The notes below the pieces were generated by a model. It made no database searches and had not been told where the DNA came from. It saw only the letters and a list, made by a program, of their open reading frames with translations. Below are positions 14,727 through 22,306 of a DNA stretch of 43,792 nucleotides, piece by piece. Location of the stretch: positions 1-43,792 of the IMG/VR virus record IMGVR_UViG_3300042987_001137. The stretch is one strand, 5' to 3'. Both the position numbers and the translations under genes were made by a program. How positions within the stretch are numbered: position 1 is the stretch's first letter; every line of letters starts with the position of its first letter. This DNA comes from a virus.

Positions 14727-15042
14727 ATTGCCTTGTCGGTCTCAATGTGAGACTAAAGTTGGAAACTTGTGGTGGGCTGAGGGGGAGGTGTGCAGACAAA
14801 ACCATGAATAGGATGAATTTCTCTTAGATAGTTAGAAAAATGACACTCGTGTTCTTGGGTTTATTCCTAGAAAAAAGTGAGATACCTGAGACAGGGGGGA
14901 AGGGGGGGCACTAAAACCATGAATGAAACCGTGAACACGAGTGTCATTTTTCTAACTATCTAAGTAAATTTAATCCTATTCACGGTTTTGCTCGCATCCC
15001 TGGTGCCTATTCACGGTTACATTTGTGGTTTCACCCCCAGGC
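14727..15042. other. candidate replication origin or cis element with iterons
   Basis: This non-coding stretch lies between a terminator and the HNH gene. A 13-mer of the form AACC(A/G)TGAATAGG occurs on the plus strand near 14800 and on the minus strand at 14975-14987 and 15007-15019. Two partial tandem copies (AAAACCATGAATG, AAACCGTGAACA) lie near 14913-14938. Together with the 58-bp inverted repeat, G-tracts (14780-14785, 14894-14908) and a small hairpin (GTCTCA/TGAGAC, 14739-14753), this has the layout of an iteron origin. It lies just after the primase-helicase block. Origin function is inference. Confidence 0.5.
14797..14990. repeat. long inverted repeat, near-perfect 58-bp arms
   Basis: The left arm 14797-14854 and right arm 14933-14990 are reverse complements. 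The inner 32 bp (14823-14854 with 14933-14964) are perfect, and the outer 26 bp match at 21 positions. The 78-bp spacer contains a G6-AA-G7 tract (14894-14908). There is no gene here. Arms this long could extrude as a cruciform or form a strong hairpin. Confidence 0.9.
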
Positions 15043-15399
15043 ATGTCCCGCCTCTACAAGCCCATGCCTCCCCTCTGGCGCATTGAGGAGCTGGTGCGGC
15101 TCTCCAGCAACTCACCATCAGCCCTGGAATGGTCCACCACGCGATACGGCCACAGGGAGGGCGAGCCCGCTGGGCGTCTCAACCGTCGCACAGGTTTCTA
15201 CACAATCTCTATCGACAACGAAAGTTACCTTGCTCATAGGATCGTGTTCTACCTACGAACTGGTTGCTTACCTGACAACCATGCCGTTGAACACCTTTAC
15301 GTCAACAAGGAAAAAGACAATCGACAGGAGTTGCGTGCAACCTATAAGGCACGTAAACCAAAAACAAAAACAACCACTGAAGACCTCCTGGACCTATGA
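15043..15399 (+). CDS. HNH endonuclease-like protein (118 aa)
   Basis: ATG 15043 is preferred over an in-frame GTG at 15025. The core HRIVFYLRTGCLPDNHAVEH followed by DNRQELR has the H-N spacing of phage HNH homing endonucleases; the usual D-H pair reads E-H here, so activity is uncertain. The tail is Lys/Thr-rich. The first ~140 bases of the gene are GC-rich and the rest is AT-rich, again suggesting a hybrid gene. It adjoins the inverted-repeat region, a typical homing site neighbourhood, and overlaps the next gene as ATGA. Confidence 0.6.
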   Translation: MSRLYKPMPPLWRIEELVRLSSNSPSALEWSTTRYGHREGEPAGRLNRRTGFYTISIDNESYLAHRIVFYLRTGCLPDNHAVEHLYVNKEKDNRQELRATYKARKPKTKTTTEDLLDL

Positions 15400-16055
15400 C
15401 CACAGAAACTGCTGTCTTTCGATATATCCACAATGTGGATTTGTTAGATGAGGATGCACTCCGAAAGGAAGGTTACTATCGCGGATACCCTTGTCCTCAT
15501 AACCATGTCATAAGAGATCTTGAAAAGCATTGGTGTTATCACTGCGCCATTAAAATCCAATCCAATATTTGCGGTTTTGATATCAACTATTTACACCCAC
15601 ACTACAAAACTAAGTATCACAAACTATGGTCTCAGGTTAATCCAGGGGGTCATGATGATTGCTGGGAGATTAATGCCCCTGGTAAACGAAACCCCAAACG
15701 TATCTGTATACCTTCCTATCGAGCTGCCTATAGCAATCAGCTATCGGAAAATGTAACAATCCACAAGGCATTGTATCAGTGTGCATGGGGGGACGTAGGG
15801 GCATTGCCTGTAACCAAACTCTGCAAGGATCCCTGGTGTGCTAATCCCATTCATATGACATCTGTTTTTAACCGATTGTATCCTCCGCAAAAGGTGCATC
15901 CGTTCACCACTGAATTTGATCCTCAAAAATTAATGTTGATTTCCAAGGCAAGAGATTTGGGCAAAGTTCAGGAAGTAATTCGTTCAGCCTATCGAGCAAC
16001 TATTGATCATCCTTTGAATGCAAAAGATCTCCCCTATTATGATGAAGGAGGGTAA
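15396..16055 (+). CDS. Cys/His-rich HNH-like phage protein (219 aa)
   Basis: The N-terminal half has GYPCPHNHVIRDLEKHWCYH with CxHxH and CxxC groups, then a conserved-looking aromatic block FDINYLHPHYKTKYHKLW. The C-terminal half has KLCKDPWCANPIHM, close to the 'C..CVNP.HL' part of HNH nucleases. Zinc binding is likely; nuclease activity is possible but not proven. I recall similar proteins as hypotheticals in marine cyanophages. It is coupled to the preceding HNH gene. Confidence 0.55.
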   Translation: MTTETAVFRYIHNVDLLDEDALRKEGYYRGYPCPHNHVIRDLEKHWCYHCAIKIQSNICGFDINYLHPHYKTKYHKLWSQVNPGGHDDCWEINAPGKRNPKRICIPSYRAAYSNQLSENVTIHKALYQCAWGDVGALPVTKLCKDPWCANPIHMTSVFNRLYPPQKVHPFTTEFDPQKLMLISKARDLGKVQEVIRSAYRATIDHPLNAKDLPYYDEGG

Positions 16056-16069
16056 TTGTCTACAATAAA

Positions 16070-16837
16070 ATGTCTAGGAGCCAGCTCTCACAGCGGCAGC
16101 GTACTTATAACAATCCAGCCCATCTTGGTACCTTTGGTCAAACAAGTCTTCGTTTATTAAAGGGCAAATTAGGACCTGAAAATAAACCAGTGGGTTATCG
16201 TGACACAAGTCAAAACTCAAATGGGGGCATTGGCGGAGGTACTTACAACCACTGGTTCAAAATAGTCACAACAGTACCAAGCTGGATTATTACAATCAAG
16301 GGTCCCCCAAGACCTCAGTATATCCAAGTAGCTGCTTATGATCTCAACAACACACCTATCACGCCTCGACCAATCTTCCAGAAAGATTCTTATTCACAAA
16401 CAATAAATGGAGTGACAACATATCCTTACGAGAATCACGTTTCGGCAGCTCGCTCAAACCTCTATAACTTTTCGGATGATTCACGAGTAGATCGTGGCGA
16501 TAATCGTTATTTCATTTTGCCTGCCGGTTCGTATCTTCTTTGTATTTCTACAACACGAAACGAACCCCTTGATTACACGCTGGGTCTTGTTATAGAAGTT
16601 GAGACAATCGCATCTGCTAGTCTTCAGCTTGAACCAGGGGGTAATAATTTCTTCGTATATGAGAATGGGTCTGATTTCATTCTTTTGGACTATCCTGATA
16701 ATGCACAACAAGAAGACCCGGAATTGCAAGTCGATCACCAACATTCTTTAACAGACTGGCAAGGAGCATGGGATCGTGATCACCAAGATGACGACCGCTT
16801 TCCTGATCTGTTTATCCCTTACACAACCGAGGCATGA
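16070..16837 (+). CDS. putative virion protein (255 aa)
   Basis: The protein is beta-rich, with a basic N-terminus (MSRSQLSQRQRTYNNPAHLG) and an acidic C-terminus (WDRDHQDDDRFPDLFIPYTT) that resembles the ends of some cyanophage structural proteins. Mid-region strands such as YILPAGSYLLCIS and LDYTLGLVIEVE look like a jelly-roll-type sheet. No enzymatic motif is seen. It is coupled (ATGA) to a 41-residue protein that follows. A virion role is inference from composition. Confidence 0.5.
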   Translation: MSRSQLSQRQRTYNNPAHLGTFGQTSLRLLKGKLGPENKPVGYRDTSQNSNGGIGGGTYNHWFKIVTTVPSWIITIKGPPRPQYIQVAAYDLNNTPITPRPIFQKDSYSQTINGVTTYPYENHVSAARSNLYNFSDDSRVDRGDNRYFILPAGSYLLCISTTRNEPLDYTLGLVIEVETIASASLQLEPGGNNFFVYENGSDFILLDYPDNAQQEDPELQVDHQHSLTDWQGAWDRDHQDDDRFPDLFIPYTTEA

Positions 16838-16959
16838 AACGTTTTCTTCTTAAGCTTTTTGCAAAAAAACCGCAAGTTGTTGCGCAATCAACAGTAGCTT
16901 TTGCAGAGTTCTGCAAACAAAACCCTTCAGCTCCTTCTTGCAAAATATTTGATTGCTAA
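16834..16959 (+). CDS. small cyanophage peptide (41 aa)
   Basis: The start overlaps the preceding stop (ATGA) and the stop overlaps the next start (TAATG). The sequence has a basic, hydrophobic N-terminus (MKRFLLKLFAKK) and a tail FCKQNPSAPSCKIFDC. The pattern FCxxNPxAPxCxIxD recurs in small cyanophage peptides that I recall, often near photosynthesis or structural genes. The three Cys residues may bind metal or form disulfides. The function is unknown. Confidence 0.6.
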   Translation: MKRFLLKLFAKKPQVVAQSTVAFAEFCKQNPSAPSCKIFDC

Positions 16960-17435
16960 TGAAAAGAATCAAAAGAAAGTACAAGGTTTTTACTTGTCAT
17001 CTTGATTCAGAATGGCTTTTACGAATGCGGTTAATTCCGTATTGGTTTGATGTCAATGGTGATTGCATGTGGCTGGCAAGTCTTGCTGTAGCAAAATCCA
17101 ATCGGCAAATCAACGATTGGTTTAACGTAAGATCCAAAAAATCTGTCAGACGTCTTGGGTCTAAACTAACTGGTAAGTTTGGTAACAAAACTCAAGCTAT
17201 TGCTATACGTAAAATCCGGGAGTGGATAAAAGAAATGCCCGAGTGTGATCTTCTATATATGCGCTGTGAGTCCATCGCATCAAAAAAACAATTCCAAGTT
17301 TGGACTAAGTGGATGTTAAGACATGAACTAAACGACAAAGTCTACTGGTCTATTGATTATGGCAACCTTTCTTTAATTGCCCATAAACGAACAGACTCCT
17401 GTGCGTATAATGAAGAAAAGCTACTGAGCGAATAA
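16959..17435 (+). CDS. hypothetical protein (158 aa)
   Basis: ATG 16959 overlaps the previous TAA. The protein is very basic with many Lys, Arg and Trp residues, e.g. RSKKSVRRLGSKLTGKFGNK and WIKEMPECDLLYMRC, and appears to be an alpha/beta soluble protein. It could bind nucleic acid, but there is no recognised motif. It lies in the plus-strand block of small genes after the virion protein. Confidence 0.5.
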   Translation: MKRIKRKYKVFTCHLDSEWLLRMRLIPYWFDVNGDCMWLASLAVAKSNRQINDWFNVRSKKSVRRLGSKLTGKFGNKTQAIAIRKIREWIKEMPECDLLYMRCESIASKKQFQVWTKWMLRHELNDKVYWSIDYGNLSLIAHKRTDSCAYNEEKLLSE

Positions 17436-17487
17436 GTGCAAAATTCTTCTGTTGTTCTTATTGTCTTACGGCTTATTTTCATTTGCT

Positions 17488-17506
17488 ATGGTTACATTTT
17501 AACCAT
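17488..17506 (+). promoter_or_regulatory. hairpin over a start codon
   Basis: ATGGTTA (17488-17494) and TAACCAT (17500-17506) form a 7-bp perfect inverted repeat. Its right arm includes the first two bases of the ATG at 17505, so in mRNA it could reduce initiation of the next gene. An operator is the alternative. Confidence 0.4.
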
Positions 17507-17705
17507 GAGCACTGCAAACGTCTTGAGTTGTGAGCTGCGCGTTCCAGGGCAGTGTGGCAATCAATGGACACAGGCTTTCACAGTCTCCGCTGGTGCTGCA
17601 TCTACGTTGTGGGCTTACATCACAGACAGCCCCAATCAAGGACGAAGAAATCCCCGAAACAAACAAAACGCTGCTAATGTCAATAGTACATCTACAGATA
17701 CCTGA
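17505..17705 (+). CDS. hypothetical protein (66 aa)
   Basis: ATG 17505 is chosen over an in-frame GTG at 17436 that would add a hydrophobic leader of doubtful reality. The product reads MSTANVLSCELRVPGQCGNQ and then a small, Ala-rich hydrophobic helix (FTVSAGAASTLWAYI), ending in a polar Asn/Thr/Ser tail. This looks like a small cyanophage protein I recall only as hypothetical; one membrane helix is possible. It ends one base before the next ATG. Confidence 0.55.
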   Translation: MSTANVLSCELRVPGQCGNQWTQAFTVSAGAASTLWAYITDSPNQGRRNPRNKQNAANVNSTSTDT

Positions 17706-17706
17706 C

Positions 17707-18018
17707 ATGCCTCCAGTTCGTCTCTTCTTGGATTCATTGTTCACTTTCATTATGTTTGGCATTACAGAAGCACTGATCAAGCCGTTGGCAAAATCAATGG
17801 TCGACCGTCCTCTGCGACGGGCAATGCCATACATCTATCGGCGCCTGGACAGTGAGATGCCGTTGCTTCTCAAGAATGCAACACCGTCAATTATGGCGGC
17901 AGAAATCGCAGCAGCCATTGCTCAAGCCACTGGTAATCCTGCCACCGCTCGTCAAATCAAACAGATTGCTGAATTTTACGATCCAATTAAAGCGGCTGAG
18001 CGCAACGTAAAGCGTTAA
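17707..18018 (+). CDS. hypothetical protein with N-terminal hydrophobic segment (103 aa)
   Basis: The start is ATG 17707, one base after the previous stop; ATG 17677 in the same frame is possible. Residues 6-28 (LFLDSLFTFIMFGITEALI) may insert in the membrane, followed by a basic amphipathic region and an Ala-rich helix. Position next to the endolysin (opposite strand) makes a holin-like or lysis accessory role conceivable but unproven. Its TAA shares the palindrome TTAA with the stop of the opposing gene at 18015. Confidence 0.5.
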   Translation: MPPVRLFLDSLFTFIMFGITEALIKPLAKSMVDRPLRRAMPYIYRRLDSEMPLLLKNATPSIMAAEIAAAIAQATGNPATARQIKQIAEFYDPIKAAERNVKR

Positions 18019-18224
18019 TCAGGAAGCGCCTGGAACCAGAATACAACGCCACCTTGTTTGTCTACCCATTCTCTGGTGGCGTATGCTTGGCTTTTTGACA
18101 TAGTTACACATTTCTTTTCGTCACCAACTTCCCAGCAGATATTGACTCTGATTTGGGGTTCTTTATACTTTTTCACCTCAGTAGTTCCACCGGATTTTTT
18201 GCCTGCTTTCTCGGATACCGACAT
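18015..18224 (-). CDS. hypothetical protein (69 aa)
   Basis: Start 18224 is chosen for the AAAGG eight bases upstream; it lies 47 bases inside the end of the endolysin gene. The protein is basic at the N-terminus and has strands such as RVNICWEVGDEKKCV and GGVVFWFQ. It would be made together with the endolysin. It could be a regulator or partner of lysis, but no family is recognised. Confidence 0.5.
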   Translation of the reverse strand: MSVSEKAGKKSGGTTEVKKYKEPQIRVNICWEVGDEKKCVTMSKSQAYATREWVDKQGGVVFWFQALPD

Positions 18225-19188
18225 GAACAAAACCTTTGGGTGCACCATATCCTAAAGAATAAGGCCAGTGCTTGTCGCACCAATCTTGCAATTGATACAC
18301 ACTGATATCTTTAACGTAAAAGTCGATGGCTCCTTTAGATGGGATGCTATAAGTGTGCTCACTATTTCTTGCACCTCCTACTTGAGAGTTAATAGGTTCA
18401 GGCCTAGAAGCACTGGTAATAATCAGAGGCTTATTTCCAAAAGCAGTGCGTGCTTTTTCCAAAAATAAACATAGTTCTACGGCAGTATCGCATTGATACT
18501 GCTTAGTAAAACGACGTGCTTCTTGGTTAAGTGTAAGTTCACCATACGTGATATTAGGTGTGATCTTATAGGTAAATGGGCTCCAGGGGTTGAATTTATT
18601 TGTCTTTGGTTCTTGTGCAGCCGGAGCAGATCCACTGGTACCTAACTGCCTATCCATAATCTGGATAAGTTTGGTACTGTATTTTGGATCAGTGGCATAA
18701 CCTTCTTTTACCAGCAGTTCTGCGCATTCATTCCGGCTTGTGGCTCGATTAACTCCTTTGTAGTTTTTATAGTCTTTGTACCACCTGGTAATAAGGTATT
18801 CAACACAAGTGTTGACATCAGGAAAATCAAGGAAACCGTCTTTAATTACAATCCATTTTCCGTTGATAAATTCCTGTGTTTCATTTTTAGATCCACTTCC
18901 TTTAAGCCCAAATACATTGTTTTTGCCGCTGGTAGCTGCACCCCAGCCGGACTCTAAGGCCCACTGTGCGGCTACAACATCTGGAAACTTTGCACCAGCT
19001 TTTTTAGCTACTTCTGCAATGCCTTTCCAATCCCAAGTTGCTTGTGAATTTTCTTCTTCATTCCGATATTTTTTAGCAAACGACTCAAGCACAGAAGAGT
19101 CAATGTTTTTCTGCAACCAATTCAATGCATCTTTTTGATGCAAAAGTCCTTTATAGTTTGCAGCTACATCGACAAGTTCAATAGCCAT
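18178..19188 (-). CDS. two-domain endolysin: glucosaminidase + M15 peptidase
   Basis: The 336 residues divide into an N-terminal GH73/FlgJ-like glucosaminidase domain (about 45-185) with the catalytic-type Glu in AAQWALESGWGA (E79) and NNVFGLKG, and a C-terminal metallopeptidase domain (about 215-336). The latter resembles M15 D,D/L,D-carboxypeptidases, with TSASRPEPINSQ, H278 in NSEHTYS, D289 in GAIDFY and H322 in GFVHVG as likely zinc ligands. It would cut both glycan and peptide bonds of the cyanobacterial wall. There is no signal peptide, so a holin would be needed. It lies downstream of the fibre genes, as in many cyanophages. Confidence 0.85.
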   Translation of the reverse strand: MAIELVDVAANYKGLLHQKDALNWLQKNIDSSVLESFAKKYRNEEENSQATWDWKGIAEVAKKAGAKFPDVVAAQWALESGWGAATSGKNNVFGLKGSGSKNETQEFINGKWIVIKDGFLDFPDVNTCVEYLITRWYKDYKNYKGVNRATSRNECAELLVKEGYATDPKYSTKLIQIMDRQLGTSGSAPAAQEPKTNKFNPWSPFTYKITPNITYGELTLNQEARRFTKQYQCDTAVELCLFLEKARTAFGNKPLIITSASRPEPINSQVGGARNSEHTYSIPSKGAIDFYVKDISVYQLQDWCDKHWPYSLGYGAPKGFVHVGIRESRQKIRWNY

Positions 19189-19227
19189 TGATCTAAGGTA
19201 TATTTTCTACTCTAGATCCTATCTTGT

Positions 19228-19686
19228 CTATCCTTGTGCATTGGGTTCTTGTGGCCAGATCACGTTCCAAGGGAAGCCTGTCTGTGTTGGAAGATCACGC
19301 AAAGCTTGTCTGTAAGTGGTATAAGCAGCACGTGCATTGACTGGAGAATCAAGAAGCTGTGTCCAATCTGTTGCTGAAAGACGTTGATTTCGCTGCTGCC
19401 TAACACTATCAGCCTTAGATGCTGCCCTCTGATTAAGTTCTTGTTGAGAGAGGGGTTCTACTACCCATGTTTGACGTAAAACACCATTGATGCGCACAGG
19501 TGTACTTTCCCAAACGCGATGAGTATTGATATCGTATGTTGGGTAAACACCTTGTCCTACTTCCTCGTATCCATCAGGAGGTGAGAAAGGGATAGAAAAA
19601 GAGATGTTTGGATACCGCTCTTTAATTTGCCCTGCATGCACAGGGTATTCAACAACTGCCCCGTTTTCAACACGTGCGTATGTCAT
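19228..19686 (-). CDS. tail-fibre assembly / tail chaperone-like protein
   Basis: This 152-residue protein has an N-terminal part typical of fibre-associated proteins (MTYARVENGAVVEYPV) and a C-terminal segment RNQRLSATDWTQLLDSPVNA followed by YRQALRDLPTQTGFPW. I recognise the latter from tail-fibre-assembly/DUF-type phage proteins ('R..LL..tDWTq..D.p....W..YRqaLRd.p.Q.gfP'). It directly follows the propeller fibre gene (gap of two bases), as expected for a fibre chaperone. Confidence 0.75.
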   Translation of the reverse strand: MTYARVENGAVVEYPVHAGQIKERYPNISFSIPFSPPDGYEEVGQGVYPTYDINTHRVWESTPVRINGVLRQTWVVEPLSQQELNQRAASKADSVRQQRNQRLSATDWTQLLDSPVNARAAYTTYRQALRDLPTQTGFPWNVIWPQEPNAQG

Positions 19687-19688
19687 GG

Positions 19689-22304
19689 TTACTTACCAGC
19701 CCCTGGTCCAATTGTAATACTTGTATCTGCTTGTGTAAAACCTGCTGGTGAGGTCATTGTCATTGAATCGGCAGCATCAGTTAATGTACTTGCTGCACTT
19801 GTAAGTGTTGTTGCTGCATCAGTCAAAGTAGTTGTTATGTATTCAAGGTCACCATATATGCCTGTGTTGGTTCCATCCTGAGGTAAACGCGCGATAAATG
19901 TACCTTGATTTTCGCTGTTTCCTGTTGTGTACATTCTTCCGACTACGTAAATGTATCCATCAGCATGAGCTTTGAGATCTGTTACAGCCATGTTTGATGA
20001 AGCTATTCCGCTAGAGATGCTTCTTTGCCATTGCAATGTACCTGAGCTGTTATATTTTGCCAAGATAATACAGTCTAAGGAACTGATTCCGTTTGGCCCG
20101 TATCCAGCAATGTAAACATTGTTACTTGAATCAGTATCTATGCCAACACCAAATTGATTGCCTCCAACACTTCCCAACCTTCTTTGCCACTGTATAGTAC
20201 CAGAGCTGTTATACTTTACAACTAAAATATCGGGATCTGTATTACTTGCTCCAACCCTTACTGATCCTGTTACATATACATTTTCCAGACTATCTACTGT
20301 AACTTTGCTTCCGAATACATCATTTGTAGTTCCTGTAGATAAAGATCTTTGCCATTGAATTGCTCCAGAGCTATTATATTTTGCTAAGAATAAATGAGTG
20401 GCTGTCTGACCTGCAATTCCGTTAGTCGTATAACCCGAAACATATACGTTTGAGCCACTTTCAGCAAGCGCAACTCCTTCTGCCGATGTAACTGTACCTA
20501 CTCCAATAATTCTTTGCCAAGATACAGTAGTTGCGTTCAATAAACAAATTACTTTTGCTCCAGAAACAGTTCCTGATGTTATTCTTTTACCAGAGACGTA
20601 AAAAGTTGATGCTACTATATTTAAATTTGCTACATCTGTCGGTACATCTGTATGTGCAGTTTCTCCTAATAAACGTATACTTATAGAGGATAATAGAGAA
20701 TTGTTGACTTCTTGAATATATATATCTCCTGCTCCTTGTCCTGAAGTTGTAGTTGATCCAACTACAATAAAATCGGAAGTGTCTTTATTTGTTATTGTAA
20801 GAGCATAACCAATAACTGTATCTGCAGTGCTTCCACTTCTTCTGTTAGTTATTATTTGACCTTGTAAATTTAGGTCTGCATAATAAATATCCCTCAGCCC
20901 TCGCGGGTTAGTTCCATTTGTAAAACCTCCTACGACTCTTATGAAAGGAGCGTCTGATGTTTCTACTTCAATTCCAAAAATTACATCACCACTTCCGCCG
21001 TATCTTTTAATCCATGACTTATAAGGCGCATAAGATACTTCGGGTAAAAAAGTAGCGTTTGATTCCGTTAATGTTGCGGCTGCATCGGTTAAGGTACCTG
21101 TTGCACTTGTGTATGTTGGAGTTGTTTCTGTTAGGCCGGAATCAAACCAACTATAAGAGCCATACGGGCCATAACCCAACTCACCATAACTACCAGCACC
21201 AGTTCCATCTGAAGGTAATTTTGCTACATAAGGTGTATTATTCAGAAAACTACCAGTAATGTAAAGGGCATTGTTGTCATACAATATATCGTCAACAGTC
21301 ATAATCAGGGATGCATTCCTTAAAAAGTCGATTTTATTTACCCACTGCAAAACTCCATTAGCGTCGACTTTATAAATTAATGGCCCACCACCAGTATCTA
21401 CAGCAACATAGACAAATGTTTGGTCAGTTGCTACGACTGCTTTTGTAACTGATTGAGTTGAGGCAGTAAACCTAAGGGTTTTTTGCCATTGTAAAGTTCC
21501 AAGATTGTTATGCTTTACTAAAGCAACATCATATTTGTTTACCACGTCACTAGATACTCGGCAGGCAGTATATACGCCAGTTCCACTAGCAATAACAATA
21601 CCTGTTGCATAATTAATTTGGTCCCCATCAAGCTCTCTTTGCCATTGAATTACTCCAGAGCTATTGTATTTTGCAATTAAAATCTTGACTCCTTGGGCAA
21701 CGCCGCCTATGTAAATATCATTTGATGTAGTATCAATTGCAATATCATTTGTATCTATACTAACAGTTGCGCTACTTAATGTAGACTGCCAGACCAAAGC
21801 CGATGTTGCATCATATTTTGCAATTAAGCCGGCTTGTCTTGTGTTTAGGATAGTTGAGCCTGCTAGATAATAAGTGTTACTAAGACCCAATACAAGTCCT
21901 GAATAAAAATCGTCGGAATTTGTGCCGCCCAAAACTTTTGTTGTATTGGCGATTAAAGAGCCTGAAGAGTTATAGATGCAGCTAAAACCATCGGTACCAC
22001 CCGCACCCGCACTGGTGGTAGTGCCACCAATAATGATATTTCCAGATCCATCTACGACTGCCCCATATGCACTTTCTACTCCAGCACCATCTAGTTTTTT
22101 CTGCCAAATAGGAATACCATCAGCAGTTAATTTAACGAGAAACGAACTAGTATTATCTAATGAACCTGCTATATATAAATTTACCGAATCGGTGGCAAGT
22201 GCCGTTCCTAAAGATGATGCTGAATTTTTAAAGAATATAAACCAAGACGCCTTTGGAGGCGTATTGCCATTTGTTGAAACCAATGCTTTAGAAATAGGAT
22301 CCAT
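19689..22304 (-). CDS. large beta-propeller fibre protein (SBBP-type repeats)
   Basis: The 871 residues are made of about a dozen repeats of the form AKYNSSGTIQWQRSL followed by DSSNNVYVAG. These match seven-bladed beta-propeller (SBBP) repeats, arranged as two propeller-like sets separated by a linker near residues 370-420 (GYGPYGSYSWFDSG) with TLTDAAATLTES-type motifs. The C-terminus ends in another TLTDAA-rich stretch. It is probably a receptor-binding or distal fibre protein of the virion; propellers suit sugar binding. Repeated DNA could recombine and change blade number. The gene lies between two TG-repeat fibres and the assembly protein. Confidence 0.75.
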   Translation of the reverse strand: MDPISKALVSTNGNTPPKASWFIFFKNSASSLGTALATDSVNLYIAGSLDNTSSFLVKLTADGIPIWQKKLDGAGVESAYGAVVDGSGNIIIGGTTTSAGAGGTDGFSCIYNSSGSLIANTTKVLGGTNSDDFYSGLVLGLSNTYYLAGSTILNTRQAGLIAKYDATSALVWQSTLSSATVSIDTNDIAIDTTSNDIYIGGVAQGVKILIAKYNSSGVIQWQRELDGDQINYATGIVIASGTGVYTACRVSSDVVNKYDVALVKHNNLGTLQWQKTLRFTASTQSVTKAVVATDQTFVYVAVDTGGGPLIYKVDANGVLQWVNKIDFLRNASLIMTVDDILYDNNALYITGSFLNNTPYVAKLPSDGTGAGSYGELGYGPYGSYSWFDSGLTETTPTYTSATGTLTDAAATLTESNATFLPEVSYAPYKSWIKRYGGSGDVIFGIEVETSDAPFIRVVGGFTNGTNPRGLRDIYYADLNLQGQIITNRRSGSTADTVIGYALTITNKDTSDFIVVGSTTTSGQGAGDIYIQEVNNSLLSSISIRLLGETAHTDVPTDVANLNIVASTFYVSGKRITSGTVSGAKVICLLNATTVSWQRIIGVGTVTSAEGVALAESGSNVYVSGYTTNGIAGQTATHLFLAKYNSSGAIQWQRSLSTGTTNDVFGSKVTVDSLENVYVTGSVRVGASNTDPDILVVKYNSSGTIQWQRRLGSVGGNQFGVGIDTDSSNNVYIAGYGPNGISSLDCIILAKYNSSGTLQWQRSISSGIASSNMAVTDLKAHADGYIYVVGRMYTTGNSENQGTFIARLPQDGTNTGIYGDLEYITTTLTDAATTLTSAASTLTDAADSMTMTSPAGFTQADTSITIGPGAGK

Positions 22305-22306
22305 GA

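Noticed and set aside
14841-14915. Short ORFs beginning in the inverted repeat arms
   Set aside because: They arise because the arm contains ATG; they are about 25 codons long with no supporting context.
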